From Isochrysis galbana (Eukaryota > Haptophyta > Isochrysidales > Isochrysidaceae): DNA of 64,000 nt. The stretch is from contig CM030938.1 in the NCBI GenBank assembly GCA_018136815.1, positions 5,356,749 to 5,420,748 on the forward strand. Reading direction: 5' to 3'. Made by a program: the position numbers and the translations under genes. The notes beneath the pieces are model-generated. The model was given only the letters and a program-made list of their open reading frames with translations, ran no database searches and was not told the DNA's origin. This document shows, in pieces, positions 1-10,960 of the stretch (the first letter of the stretch is position 1; every line of letters starts with the position of its first letter).

Positions 1-340
1 CGAGGTTACAGTGACGTGCATAGTCGGAGTGGCGTGGTATGTCTCCATTGCCCGCACAATTTCCGCATGAAGGTCTCGCGAGATGCCGCCAGCAGTCCGT
101 GCCCATCCCAGTATTTAGCCCATCCTCATTGACCATCACTGTCAATCCTTCACAACGCACTCACCTGCGAGCTCCATCTGAGTAACTGGGCATTTCCTGA
201 GTTCGACCACCGGACCGAGCTCCGCTACTCACGTCCTCGATGATCACTCCTCACCCGAGGGCACTCCCTATAGTTCACGTCACGTGTCTCACCCACTCCC
301 CGTTCCAACCTTATCCAATCCAACCCAACCTTGCCCACAG
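1..340. other. window edge, no supported exon
   Basis: This stretch lies upstream of the first supported ankyrin exon. It ends in a clear acceptor (ttgcccacag, AG at 339-340), so at least part of it is intron. An in-frame ATG at 284 would read straight through that acceptor, but it has no ankyrin similarity before 341. The real first exon is either here and unrecognised or beyond the window. Confidence 0.4.
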
Positions 341-3300
341 TTTGACCGAACCGTCCTTCACTTTGCGGTGTTGAACGGCCCGTTCTCGCTAATAGAATTG
401 CTGCTCAGCAAGAATGTCGATATTGAGGCTTCCGATTCGACGGTAAGTTCTTCCACTCTCAAGGCACCGCCAATGGTCGCTCCGTCAATGTACACGACCC
501 GCAGCGCCACGGCCCCGGGCTCACTCTCGCCTCCCTTCGCATGGGTTGTCCCCGCGAGTCATCTCCGCCATCTACGAGGCACTCTGCTTTCAGAATCTCG
601 CCGGTGCATTTCAACATCACGGGCTCATTTCCGGCTCTCCTCCCGCCCTTTCTCGTGTCGGCCAAAGTGATTAGCTCTCCTTGACTGGCAGCGGCCCCAC
701 AGCCTTTCCTTCTCTGCGCAGGGGAGCACTCCGCTTTACCTCGCGACGAGAAATGGCAACGTACATGCAGTCAAGCAGCTGCTGCAGGCAGGCGCCGACG
801 TCAATGCCACGAATGAGGTGCACGCCAGTCCGCCAAAGCTGCTCCTCTCCATTTCCCCTTCGCTTTCTCTGACGTCTACGAGAAGGAGAGAGATTCCCCT
901 TGGCCGCCATTCCCTTACGGGAGCGGCCCTCTGCGCTTGGGCGAGAGCCGCATGGTTCCAAGTCCCTCCACCTGTTGCACTTGTTGGTGGCGGAGAGGGA
1001 TGGATCATCCTTGCCTGTTCCTCCCACTCTCTCACTGCGGCCGCAGAGCCTACGCGCCCACACGTCCTGGCCTTTTCTCGCAAGTCGATCCACCCCAAGT
1101 TCTTCTTTCCTCTTTCCAATAGCCTGTTTCCAATTGGCTGCGATCCTCTCTGCCCCACCCCTCACTTGCAGGATGGCAATACCGCCCTTCACATTGCAAC
1201 AGAGTTAGACAACATCTTCATCGTCCAGGTGCTCCTCGACAAAGGGGCGTGCGTCAATGCCAACAACGACAGCGTGCGCGCTGCTCAATCTTCCGCCCCC
1301 CCGCTTTGTATTCTCTCTCCTCCCTCGCCTAACGCCTTCTACACATTTCCCCGCCGAGCCCTCCACCGCCGCCCCCTCACCACGTAGGGAAGCACTCCGC
1401 TGCATTACGCCATGAGCAAAAATGCAGTAGAGTTGTTGCTGCAGGCCGGCGCTGACATTACCGCCACGGATAATGTGCGCGCATTTCCGCTCGAGCAGCT
1501 CCCCTCCACTTCCCTTGCGGCTTCTCTGCCGTCTATAAGGAGAGAGATTCCCCTTGGCCTCGATTCCTTTTGGACATCGGCCCTCTGCGCTTGAGCGAGA
1601 GCCGATTTGGTTCAATCCTGAACCAAGTCCGAATTTTCTCTATAAATTGGCAGCCGACCATATGAGCGGTCAGTAGGGGGGCTGCCTTCATTCCGTCCCT
1701 CCACCTGTAGCACTGGTGGGTGGCGGAGAGGGATCATCCTTGCCTGTTCCTCCCACTCTCTCACTGCGGCCGCAGAGCCTACGCGCCCACACTTCCTCTC
1801 GCAAGTCGATCCGCCCCACGTTCTTCTTTCCTCTTTCCAATAGCCTGTTCCGATCAGCTGCGATCCCCTCTGCCCCACCCCTCACTTGTAGGATGGCAAT
1901 ACCGTCCTTCACATTGCAACAGAGTTTGACAACATCTTCATCGTCCAGGTGCTCCTCGACAAAGGGGCGTGCGTCAATGCCGACAACGACATCGTGCGCG
2001 CTGCTCAATCTTCCGCCCCCCTCGCTTTGTATTCTCTCTCCTCCCTCACCTAACGCCTTCTACACATTTCTCCGCCCAGCCCTCCACCGCCGCCCCCTCA
2101 CCACGTAGGGAAGCACTCCGCTGCATTACGCCACGAGCAAAAACGCTATAGAGTTGCTGCTGCAGGCCGGCGCTGACGTTAAGGCCAAGAACAAGGTGCA
2201 CCGCTCCACCCCCGTTTGCCATCTACGGGCCACGACGGCGGGTGCTTCATCGCACGACGAAGCGGGACGAAGCGAGTGCGCCTCGTTCTCGTCCGAACCG
2301 CGTTCGACTCTTGTGCTATCTTGATGATTTCACCGTCGCTGCGCTACCTTCCTTACTTGTTCCCTCCCTGCGCCCCCATGAGCTCTTACGCCACTGTAGC
2401 GCGGCATTCCTTCTCTCTCCCCTCCCGCTTCTCAAGAGCCCATCACGCACCTGTGCAAAATTGTCTTCGTGGTGCCCGGTGCCCCCAAGCGGTGGTGCAG
2501 AGAGACCATTCGCGCCCCACCACACGTGCTCTCTCCAACCAACGGAGTCTTTGCGTTCACACTGCCATGTCTTCCCACCCCCTCTGTGGCCCGCCTCCCT
2601 TCTCTTCTTCTGCCTCCGCTTCATTCTCTTCCGCTTAGCTGTGCACCCCTTACCCCTGTCCCCTCTCGCGCAGGAGGGTGTCACCGCCCTCCACCAAGCG
2701 GCAACCAATGACTATTGCCACATCTCAATCGTCGAGATGCTTCTTGCAAAAGGGGCGCGGGTCGACGCAAAGGACAACAACGTGCGTGCCCTTCGCCTTC
2801 TACTTCCCCAAGGCCATTCTCTCTCCCTCGTTCTACCTTGCTCTTCCGTCCCCTACCGCGCAGGGACGCACTCCGCTCCACTACGGGAGTGACCACGGCC
2901 GGAAAGCCATTGCTGAACGGCTGCTGGCAACGGGCGCCGACGCCAACGCCAAGGATAAGGTGCGAGTCATCATATTCACTCTCCGCGCCCGGCCCGCCAC
3001 CACTCTCCCTTCGTCACCCACGCACCCCGGCTCCCACCTTGCCGCCACTGCAACACCGGCCTGCGCCTCGGAGCCTTTCCCTTCTGGGGCCAACATCTGC
3101 TCGGCGGTCGTGCGGCCATTCATTTCCTCCGTGAAACGTCTTCCTTGCCCGTGATATCTGGTTCCCGTAGGACGGAAAGACACCAGCCGACCTTGCTCGT
3201 CAAAGTAAAACGGGACCTCACGACAAGCTGGCAGCGCGCCTCGCAGAAGCCGCTGAGAGACAAGAATCAAGCCGCTCACTAGACACGCTCACCATTGACG

Positions 3301-3533
3301 AGGTAGCGCAGTGGCTGGAGAACAAGGGGCTCGATTGCTACGCGGGTGACTTCAAGTCCAACTCCATCTCCGGTGCCGACTTGCTTCTCTTGAATGAGCA
3401 AGATCTTGAAGAGATAGGTGTGACACGGCGGTGGCACCGTGTGCGCATCCTCAACTCGGTGGCCGAATCAGATGTGGATGTGACCCAGTCACCAACTATG
3501 CAGCAAGGAGGCAAGCGTCTCCGGTTGCAGTAG
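341..3533 (+). CDS. ankyrin-repeat protein with C-terminal SAM domain (5' partial)
   Basis: Nine exons are supported: 341-442, 722-817, 1172-1273, 1388-1474, 1892-1993, 2109-2195, 2674-2781, 2864-2959 and 3171-3533. All introns are phase 0 and GT-AG. Each of the first eight exons encodes one ankyrin repeat of 29-36 residues, with TPLH/TALH-type helices and an LLxxGAxVxA ending. The last exon carries a charged linker and a SAM domain (from TIDEVAQWLENKGL to RRWHRVRILNSV) and stops at TAG 3531-3533. Ankyrin repeats bind proteins and SAM domains oligomerise, so a cytoplasmic scaffold role is likely; that is inference from the domains. Exons 3-4 and 5-6 are tandem copies including introns. One donor is gtaagt and the other seven begin gtgc. 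The N terminus is not defined. Confidence 0.85.
1172..2195 (+). repeat. tandem duplication of a two-exon ankyrin block
   Basis: Exon pair 1172-1273 plus 1388-1474 recurs as 1892-1993 plus 2109-2195, offset by about 720 bases, with few changes in exons or the intervening intron. Flanking intron sequence is also duplicated (around 881-1170 and 1535-1890). The second intron copy holds an extra stretch of about 80 bases near 1605-1694. Exon 722-817 is a more distant relative of the second exon of each pair. Confidence 0.85.
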
Positions 3534-4080
3534 TAGCAGCGCATAAGCACACGCCGTGACACGCCGTGGTCGTGGTGAGCTGCAGGCAGAGGGTCCCCCA
3601 AAAGCAGTGCTTTGTACGCTTGATCTATTAGGGGAATCAAACGATGTGTAGGGCGGTAAACCTTACTCGACTGGGGCCTAGATGGGAAAAAACAGTGGAG
3701 GGGGCTCCAAAATCAGTAAAAACAGTCTGTTTTTGGCCTTTGTACAAAAACAGTCCGAAAAACAGTACCGGGGGGGGGAGTCCGTCCTAATTTCTAGGAC
3801 TGGTCCTAGAAAGCTGGGTACCTTTATCCGTTTGAGGGCGCAAAAGCCCCCAAGATGGATTGTTGTGTTAAGTGCCCGCCCCCGAGGGGTGCACTGATGG
3901 TAGGAGTGGCCGCCATGAGGGTGGCAGCAGAGCTGCCACCTCCCATGGGGAGTCCTTGGGTTGGTGGAGGAGCGGAGGAGCTGGGCGGCAGGGCATTGCC
4001 CTGAATCTGGTTGTCACCAGGGAACAGGACCCTGCCTGTTCCCTGCTTCTGTGGCTGCTTGGGAGGCGAGGGCGGTGCCG
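3534..4080. repeat. AAAAACAGT-rich dispersed repeat and 3' flank
   Basis: Downstream of the ankyrin gene. At 3685-3765 the motif aaaaacagt recurs several times around a gtttttgg core. Related clusters lie at 6300-6350, 7322-7466 and 8330-8400, often beside ggtctagaaa. No convincing coding sequence was seen. Confidence 0.5.
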
Positions 4081-4728
4081 TCATGTCGACGTCGTTGTCA
4101 GGCGGCGCGGCGGGCTGTGTGTGGGCGCTTGGGCTCCGGCGGTTTGGGGCGGCCCCGTTGGGGCGTCGTGACGGCGGGGGGCTGGGAGGTGGGGGCGGTC
4201 GGCGCGCGCTCCATCGCTAAAACTATAACAATAGTTTTTTCGACACCCCGGTCCGAGAATGCAGATGCCCCCCTTGGGGCGTTTGGCTAGCGGGATGCCA
4301 TCTGTGCGTGGAAATGCGCATGGCACTAGGCACACGCCGTCCGCCCGGGCCTTTTCGTAGTTGTGGGAGCGATTGCATCGCTTCCCCTTGATATTCATCG
4401 GGCATTTGCCCAGGGGGAAGCGGGTGCACGCTCCCAGCGCGTCCGGGTTGATGGTATCATGAAGCGTCTTCTTCGGTGGCGCCAGCTGGCCTTGTTTCGC
4501 GTGCACACTTGGACACCTGGTCAGTCTTGAGTGCAGCTCGCGCTCGCTTCGGCGGCGCGGCATTGGTCGCGGCCCGATCGGCCGGCGCGGCGGGGGTGAC
4601 AGCAGCGGAGGAGGGGAGCGGCGCGCGCTCCATGACCCTATCAGTTTATTGATAGTTGGCCCGGTGACCAAGCATGAAAGCAGCAGCCGCCATTTGCTGC
4701 GGCTGCGGCGTGACAGTAGTGGGTCCAT
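4081..4728 (-). CDS. hypothetical cysteine-rich protein with a CCCH-like finger
   Basis: An open frame of 215 codons. Its middle holds Cys-x7-Cys-x8-Cys-x3-His (CTRFPLGKCPMNIKGKRCNR followed by SH), close to but longer than the usual C-x7-8-C-x5-C-x3-H zinc finger, then further cysteines (GVCLVPC, GICILGPGC, NYC). The flanks are proline/arginine-rich and low complexity. The frame is bounded by short inverted motifs around 4205-4240 (aaactataacaatagttttt) and 4640-4660. A similar motif occurs beside a dispersed repeat at 31470, so this may be the body of a transposable element rather than a host gene. Function is not recognised. Confidence 0.35.
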   Translation of the reverse strand: MDPLLSRRSRSKWRLLLSCLVTGPTINKLIGSWSARRSPPPLLSPPPRRPIGPRPMPRRRSERELHSRLTRCPSVHAKQGQLAPPKKTLHDTINPDALGACTRFPLGKCPMNIKGKRCNRSHNYEKARADGVCLVPCAFPRTDGIPLAKRPKGGICILGPGCRKNYCYSFSDGARADRPHLPAPRRHDAPTGPPQTAGAQAPTHSPPRRLTTTST

Positions 4729-4888
4729 AGCCGCGTGTGCGGTGTTTATGTTATACAGTTTTATTCATTTATACGCCCCCGTGGGCCCTGTTTGTTTGAT
4801 TGAAAAGGGTGGCTAAATGGAAGCAGATGAAGACAGACGAGATTCAATCAACGCAATCGCATTAAATCACAAAAAGTTTCTTTCCTGC

Positions 4889-5689
4889 CTACCATGCAGG
4901 AGAGGCAATAGCAATTGCAGCAGGATCGCCTCCATCGCTATCGGCTCTACTCTCCATTTCCAATATTTCGTCAAACCTCAGCCCACAGGGCTCAGCAACT
5001 GATCGAAATCCCGCTAAGGCAGCGCTTGCTGGAAGGTGGTCATGGCCTGCTTCTGATATAATCAAGTGACCGCTTGCAGTGAGCAGCTCATGTACCGTCT
5101 CGCCCAGTGGTCGCCAGGCCCCAGTGAAATACAGAACATCTGACGCAAGTACAACATCAAATTTGCCACGAAGTTCCTCTTCCAGCAAGGCGCCCCACAT
5201 GAGCTTCCTTGCAGAAATCATGTTCTCGCCCAGAGCTAGCCCACGCCCATCGCTGTCCCTATTCAACTCGATGTTTCGTTTAGCTCTCTGAGCCACAGAA
5301 TCTGACCCGTCTGTAAGAAGCACATATGATGCACCTAAGCGTGCTGCAACGAGGCCACACAATCCAGTGCCACAGCCGAGCTCAATCACCCGCTTCCCCC
5401 TGACTAAAGACGGATTTGCCGCCAACGTTGAGGCCAAGAATTCTCCAGCGCGCCAAACGGCGGCACCTGTGCTGCCGGGGCCCACTGCGCCCTGCTCGAT
5501 TAGCAGTGTGCCGACATGCTCAAACTCGAATTGTCTCACAGCATCGGCCATACAGACCGACACATAGGCACCCGGTATCGCCACCTCTATGGCGCACCGC
5601 TCGTCTGTAGCCGCCGGTGTACTTGCCGAGAGGAGGGCAGTGAGCGCGAGCGCCGTCCATCGAGCAGCGGCCGCTCTATCAAGCAGCAT
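4889..5689 (-). CDS. class I SAM-dependent methyltransferase, METTL21/Methyltransf_16 type, with N-terminal signal
   Basis: Complete single-exon protein of 266 residues. Residues 1-26 look like a signal or organelle-targeting peptide (hydrophobic run ALALTALLSASTPA). Residues 74-80 carry the AAVWRAG element preceding the Rossmann fold. Motif I is VIELGCGTGLCG (101-112), motif post-I is LTDGSD (125-130) and motif IV is DVVLASDVLYF (178-188). These are the S-adenosylmethionine-binding elements of the Methyltransf_16 family, many of which methylate lysine on proteins; the substrate here cannot be told. The ATG is the first in frame. It stands alone between repeat regions. A metabolite methyltransferase is the alternative. 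Confidence 0.8.
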   Translation of the reverse strand: MLLDRAAAARWTALALTALLSASTPAATDERCAIEVAIPGAYVSVCMADAVRQFEFEHVGTLLIEQGAVGPGSTGAAVWRAGEFLASTLAANPSLVRGKRVIELGCGTGLCGLVAARLGASYVLLTDGSDSVAQRAKRNIELNRDSDGRGLALGENMISARKLMWGALLEEELRGKFDVVLASDVLYFTGAWRPLGETVHELLTASGHLIISEAGHDHLPASAALAGFRSVAEPCGLRFDEILEMESRADSDGGDPAAIAIASPAW

Positions 5690-6375
5690 AGAACGATCGT
5701 CCGCTGAGACCCCTGTCTGCTTTCACACACTGAGTTCACCTCAGATGCGTGGCCAGATGAATGGAATAAGCTTGGCCGAAAGTGAGAAGAAGAGAAGTGG
5801 ACAGCAGTGGTTAGAAAGGGCAAGCAGTCGCCTCCCGCACTCCTCCCTCCCGGCTTGTCGGAGGCCGCCCCACAGATAGACCGACGAACAACTCAGCCGG
5901 ATAGTCAGCACCGGCAACCAACCGGACGAAGACGGCCGGCCGGCGACGAAACAGACAGAGATGAACGTCGACGGTCACCGCAGCAGGCACAACCGACGGC
6001 CGGGAGTCTCTTTCATTCGTTTGCCGTGCACGTTTGCGCGGAGGTGAATCAATCTACCTGAGAGTTTAATTGTGCGTCTCTCTAAAAGAAAAACTCGCGC
6101 GGCGCGGGAGGAAGACTGGCACAAAAATGGTGAGTTACCGCTGCTCCCTCCGATCGCCAAACTTGCGGGGCAAATTTACTGTTCTACCAATGAAGGGGGA
6201 GAGGATGAGCCCCCCCCCCCAATAATAAAATAACTGAGCATTAGTACCACTACTCTCACTAGCAAATGAGCCCCCCCCCCAAAAGCCTTGATGTGAAAAA
6301 CAGCAAACAGCAAACAGCGGGTGAGGTCTAGAAAGACAGTAAAAGCCGTTGTATTCTAAAAACTATTGATATAGT
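5690..6375. other. intergenic, repeat-bearing
   Basis: No gene seen. Two homopolymeric C tracts (6211-6220 and 6271-6280) and a short word (taccactactc) shared with 11090-11100 suggest decayed mobile-element sequence. The methyltransferase promoter should lie just above 5690. Confidence 0.4.
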
Positions 6376-6545
6376 TTGAACTATGGAGCGTGCCGCGACC
6401 GCTCCCGAGCCTCAGGCGCCCCTCGCCACTGCGCCCCACCGGGGACGCCCCACGCCGCCCGAGGCGGCTCGTCAGAAAGCCCTCTCAAGGCCCATCCAGC
6501 ATCCAGCCCATCCAAACCACACCCGCGCGAGCGCGCGGGGTGGCG
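6376..6545. repeat. dispersed repeat, inverted copy at 30490-30690
   Basis: Conceptual translations of this strand and of the minus strand at 30490-30690 share the peptide pattern VPRPLPSxRRPSPLRPTxDA, showing a recent inverted pair. Each copy starts next to a short AT palindrome (actattgatatagttt near 6362 and gcaagtcaaactaatt near 30687), as expected for a small transposon end. Confidence 0.65.
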
Positions 6546-6751
6546 AGCACTAGCACCGAACAGGTTGCCACCATGGCTCTGCGTAACATGCAGGGGGTCT
6601 TTGAGACCCCCTCCAACAGTGGGAATCCCTCCCATCCCAAGACCACCTCATGGAAACCTCTACCTCTACCATCAATCAGTGCACCCAACATGGGAGGGCA
6701 CTTCACAACCATCAATCTTCCATGGAGAGCACCCCATGCCTTTGTTTCCCA

Positions 6752-7080
6752 ACATGTTGACACACTTGTTGTCTTCACCCCACACCCCACTCTTGTGGGG
6801 CACAAGTATCTACAGCTCAGTGCCTTGCCTTGGGCCCTCTTTCAACACTAGACTCCCTCTTCCACTCCCCCTTCACACTACAACCAACCCAAACAACACG
6901 AACCCCCTACCCCCTCGCCTTGTGTTTCAAGCACCAAAAATTTCAACTCAGGACCCATGTTGATACACGTATCGTTTTCACCCCACTCTTGTGGGCCACA
7001 AGTACCTACAACTCAGTGCCCTTTGGGCCCTCTTCCAATACTTGACTCCCTCTCCCACTCCCTCTTCCAACTACAACCAA
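6752..7080. repeat. imperfect tandem repeat, about 205-base period
   Basis: The block beginning catgttgacacac at about 6752 (cttgtgggg, cacaagtatctac, gactccctcttccac) recurs from about 6956 with roughly one change in ten. Two units are visible. It sits just downstream of the dispersed repeat at 6376-6545 and has no protein signature. Confidence 0.65.
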
Positions 7081-7321
7081 GAGGGTGCAACCTCAGGTTT
7101 GGTTGTTTTTTCCGCAAGTGCCCCCCATGTGGACGGTATAAGTTCTACTTAAAGGACCCCCTTATTATAGTACAAACGGGATCTCCGCGGCATTTGCGCC
7201 GATGGTCGGGCGGCGGAGGTGTCCAGGCACTGCCCGGCGGGCCCCCGCGCGCGGAACACCTCTGCCTCCGCTCTTCCGCGTCCTACGCATACGTAGGCCG
7301 CCGCCGCCGTCCTAGCTGTGA

Positions 7322-7466
7322 ACTATGAAAAACAGCGGTTGTGATTGTGAGGTCTAGAAAAACAGTAAAAAAAACATTCTTGAAGGTCTAGAAAAACAGT
7401 AAAAACAGCTGTTTTTGGGAATGCAAGAAAAAAGTTAAAAACAGTGCGAAAAACAGTAAAACAGTG
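7322..7466. repeat. aaaaacag/ggtctagaaa cluster
   Basis: At least five aaaaacag words with two ggtctagaaaa units around an inverted cagctgttttt core. Same family as 3685-3765 and 6300-6350. Confidence 0.5.
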
Positions 7467-7608
7467 GGGCCGTGGGCCGTGGGGTCAAATACAGCAGCCC
7501 CCCCCCCCCGCCCCCACGCGGACCGCCTTTGCTTTTCTCTCACGAGTCGCGAGAGTCGCTCGCGGCGTCGTCGCGCTCCCCTCCTCCCCCATCCCCCATC
7601 CCACACAC

Positions 7609-7836
7609 ATGGCCAGCCGCCCAGTCTTCAACCCCAACCCACCTGACCCGGTCGTCGCGATCAGCGAGCCGGGTGGTGGACTGGTGGACAGTGACAGCGA
7701 CAGCGAGAGCGGCGGTGCGGTGCTTGCCGCGGCTGCACCAGCAGCAGCGCCATCCGCTGCGCAACGCTGGGGGAAAGTGGGTCAGCATGGCAATGTGCTC
7801 CTGGTAAGCCATCAGGCATGCCAAGAGGATGGGTAG
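7609..7836 (+). CDS. short hypothetical frame with DSDSDSES patch, probably element-derived
   Basis: Starts at MASRPVFNPN and contains an acidic serine patch followed by an alanine-rich run, 75 residues. The layout (short leader, acidic serine patch, Ala-rich tract) resembles the minus-strand frame at 11121-11612, suggesting both are N-terminal remnants of one transposon protein family. It runs into the dispersed repeat at 7803. Function unknown. Confidence 0.25.
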   Translation: MASRPVFNPNPPDPVVAISEPGGGLVDSDSDSESGGAVLAAAAPAAAPSAAQRWGKVGQHGNVLLVSHQACQEDG

Positions 7837-7925
7837 CTCCTTCCCCACGGCAGGGGAGGAGTGGAGAGTGGAGAGGGGGGGGAGATCGTGCCCCCCCATG
7901 TGTGAACCAAGTAAAAGCTTAGTTG
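7803..7925. repeat. dispersed repeat (MITE-like), copies at 28515-28655 and 31060-31465
   Basis: The order aagccatcaggc, gccaagag, ggcaggggaggagtggag, a G run, cgtgccccccca and aagtaaaagcttag is matched on the same strand at 31338-31465 and in reverse complement at 28515-28655. The copy at 31060-31465 extends further left, where it resembles 11905-12000. Confidence 0.7.
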
Positions 7926-8439
7926 ATGCGAGAAGGATATGGAGGAGGAGGAGGAGGAGGATCCATTGGAAGAGGCGGCAATGGAAGATTGGAAGATGCG
8001 ACACGCGAGGAGAGAGATTAAATTTTTAACAAATTTTTATGGGTCGCGGCGCGGTAAGGGTTATAATAGGACAAATATTCGAAAGCGTCAGAATTTTGAT
8101 CAAAATACAAAATTAAGGTGCCCAACCCCAACCCTTAAATTTTGACAACAAAATTTGGGCCCTTACAAAACAAAACTTACGTCATAGCCAACCCCAACCC
8201 CACGCACCACGCACGCGTCGCGAATGGCGGCCCCGGTCCTGCGCGCATGCCGCGCTCGCGCGCGCCGCGCACGGGCGGCCCCCAGCCCCAGCCCCGCTCT
8301 CAATAAAACACTGGCAAAGACGGAGGGCTTTTGAAAAACAATGAAAGACACTTGTTTTGGTTTTGGCCTCCGAAAAAATACTGTTTCTGTCTTTAACATC
8401 GCTAGCATCTAGACCCAAAAGCGAAGCTCAAGTTGCACC

Positions 8440-8580
8440 TTCTTTCTGCCAAGGCCTAGATCCTACATATCCTGGCTCACCACCACTTGTCAGGCGGCTC
8501 GGTCGCCATCGCTCTGCCTCGGATTCGGATTCGCGCGGGGAGAGACGAGGGGAAATCTTCCCCTAGTCCCACGATAAAAC
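8440..8580. repeat. dispersed repeat, second copy at 14825-14935
   Basis: The segment caggcggctcggtcgccatc through gaggggaaatcttcccc to cccacgataaaa is repeated at 14825-14935 in the same orientation with small indels. It is non-coding as far as can be seen. The flanks 8040-8440 and 8580-8950 hold no supported gene. Confidence 0.65.
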
Positions 8581-8956
8581 ACCCGATCATCTGCAAGTTT
8601 CTTCTTACCTGGTCTCTGCCACCTCTTGGCGTGGTGGTGGTAGCTATTGGCTAGGCCCAGACAAAATACTCGTTTTCATTGTAAGATACTAGCCAAGCTC
8701 AAAACAAAATGTAAGGAGGAAGCGAGCAGGTGCAGCCAAGCAAGGAGGAGCAGTCGAGGAAAACAACGAGCGACGAGAGAACCAAAGAAAAAGAAAGACC
8801 GATGGGAGGGACAATATCAATGTCTAGAGGGGGGGGCGGTACGGAGGCTGCGGACCGAAGAGAGGGAGCTCAAGCCTAAGTCCAACGAGAATTCACAAGT
8901 GAGGTGAGGTGGTGAAGTCGCAGGAACGAAGGCTAACAGATTGAGGTAGAGGTAGA

Positions 8957-10176
8957 CTACGACATGTAGAAAGGGGCAGTGAAGCCTTTGTCCGTTGATA
9001 GGATGAAGGCATTTGGCACGACAGAAACCGTGACCATGTGCACCATCGCCGGCATCAGCATCAGCGATATCCTCCCATTATCGTTAAGGCTGGCGAAAGT
9101 ATCGCACACAAGCCTCACGAAGCTCCCAATCACATGTTCGACCGGCGCAAGCCTCGGGCGTGCTTGACACTGTTCATTCGCTACCATCTCGACATTCTGA
9201 TGAGTGAAGAAGGTCCTGCAAAGCATACAGTGGTCCCTCACAACCAGTACCACCACGGCGTGCAATCTGCGTCTCTCTCCTTGTACAGCTGCATGTTGCC
9301 TTTGCTGCACCCTAGAGCCCCTAGGCTTTCTCAGGCTGCTCATGAATCCTTCATCAACGGGCAAAGGAGTGGCGAGAATGGAGAATCCTTTCTTAAAGGT
9401 GATACCCAGGGATGCTGCATGCGTGCATAGCTCAATCGATCGTGATCACACGACGTTGACGAAAGCATTCAGATCTTTCCCGCATCCGTTAGTCTACGAG
9501 ATCACACAGCCAGCGCTTCCACCCGATCGCTTCTCCTTGTCCCATGGCGATCTCTCTTGCAGCCTGAGCAGTGTGAACGTGGGGTTCACATAGAGCTGGG
9601 GCAAAAGACGCGCTTGAATCACAGCAGGGCATGGCCGGGGGATGCTCACATCGGATCCTGCGAAGCGTGTTTTAGTACATACTGTAGCAGGTCAGGCAGT
9701 GTCTTATCTGTTGTTGGAAGATTTTGGCACATAGCCTGCACCAGGGAGGTGCGGATGGTCCCCATCAGCGAGCGACGCATGCAATTGGCCCACCCACCAC
9801 TCAGGATGACCCGTACCTTTTGAGCCTCCCAGAATCGCGCCTCTCTTGCGTTGCGTTCGTTTTTGGTCTCCGGCATATCGCTTGTTCGCTGCTTGCCGGA
9901 CCGCTCTGCAGATCGTACGCACCTACCATAGGCGAGCCGATAGGGATGAGAATCGCCTGCCATCCGCACACCATACTTTGTGGCGCCACGAGTGCTCCGC
10001 GGTGACTCGAACCTGATGGACTGATCTACTAAGGAAGCGATAGGGGTGAAAAGGTCGCTGGCAAAGAGGAAAGGGGGGCAGGGGCTCCGTGAACGGAGAG
10101 CGAATGGAACCAAACGGACCGATCGGATCGGACCGACAAGATGGCGGCGGGGGATGAAAAATTTGCCAATCCGCAA
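8957..10176 (-). CDS. unrecognised two-exon protein
   Basis: An upstream exon (up to 10176, ending 9650) and a downstream exon (9215-8957) join in frame through donor AT|gtgagc and acceptor tttgcag|G, giving KHASQDPM continued by TFFTHQNVEM. The joined product has amphipathic, globular-looking sequence (ARFWEAQKVRVILSGGWANC; VIGSFVRLVCDTFASLNDNG) and ends YMS, stop 8957-8959. I do not recognise the family. The CDTF...RISLMLMP...FILSTD pattern faintly resembles the core of hAT-type transposases, which is only a guess. The start is uncertain: ATG at 10176 gives a basic low-complexity leader, and an in-frame internal Met lies near residue 72. Confidence 0.4.
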
Positions 10177-10243
10177 ACTTCTCTTCTCTTGTTAGCTAAG
10201 ACCGATCTTAGATCGTCTATTGTTGTCTGGGAGAGTATTTTTA

Positions 10244-10425
10244 TCTCTTCAGCGGCGGCTTGAAGCACCTTTGAGGGTGCTCCGTGACGGTTGAATGCCC
10301 TGAGCTCCATATTTTACGGTAAATTGACATTACACATACTACTATATTGTTAACGCACCCTATCCTCGAGGTAACTGCAACATGCAGCACCTCCCAAGGT
10401 GCTTTGTGCTTCGCCGCTCAAGAGA
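10244..10425. mobile_element. hairpin-ended MITE, about 182 bp
   Basis: The left end reads tctcttcagcggcgg and the right end, in reverse complement, tctcttgagcggcg, giving terminal inverted repeats. Just inside each end is a small palindrome built on gaagcacctt...aggtgct. The copy at 60749-60923 has the same ends and a diverged middle. Longer element 47317-48318 shares the ends. No coding capacity. Confidence 0.7.
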
Positions 10426-10429
10426 AAGC

Positions 10430-10960
10430 GAAAGAGATACGAGATAGAGATAGCGGAACCCTAGACCCTAATGGGAAATACAGTGAGGGTTTCCCCAGGC
10501 CAAAGTTTCGCGAAATGTTGTGCAAAATTTGGGTGGACCGACGAAATCGAAAATTTTGACCGAAATTTGGGTGCAAGTGCGAAGCGCTTAAGAACGGCGC
10601 ATAGCGCTGAAGAACGGCGCATAGCGCCGAAGCGAAATTTGGGCCCCGAAGCGCCCTCCCCCCCGCTCGCGCGTCGCCTCCCCTCCGCATGCGCAGCATG
10701 CGCATGGGGCCCTCTAAATAAAATATAATTACAATTGGCAACTGGGAATATCGGCGGCTTCGCTGAGCCAAGGGCGACGCGAAGCACTTACTATTGACTA
10801 TTGATTGCGTCCGTATGAGTTGTATATATAATTGTGTGCTTTTGTGAACTTCTCAGGTATTAATGTGAGCGTTTAAAATAAAACTCGACTCCAGTACTCC
10901 TTAGGATCCTGATCAAGATTGTAGTTGCGCGCGGATCGGTCTACAAAAGTACTCGCGCTC
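10430..10960. other. no gene seen; repeat-derived
   Basis: Contains a duplicated 20-base unit (agaacggcgcatagcgc, twice near 10590-10630) and the word ccaaatttcgcgaaat-like sequence also seen at 11722-11745. Open frames here are low-complexity and unconvincing. Confidence 0.3.
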
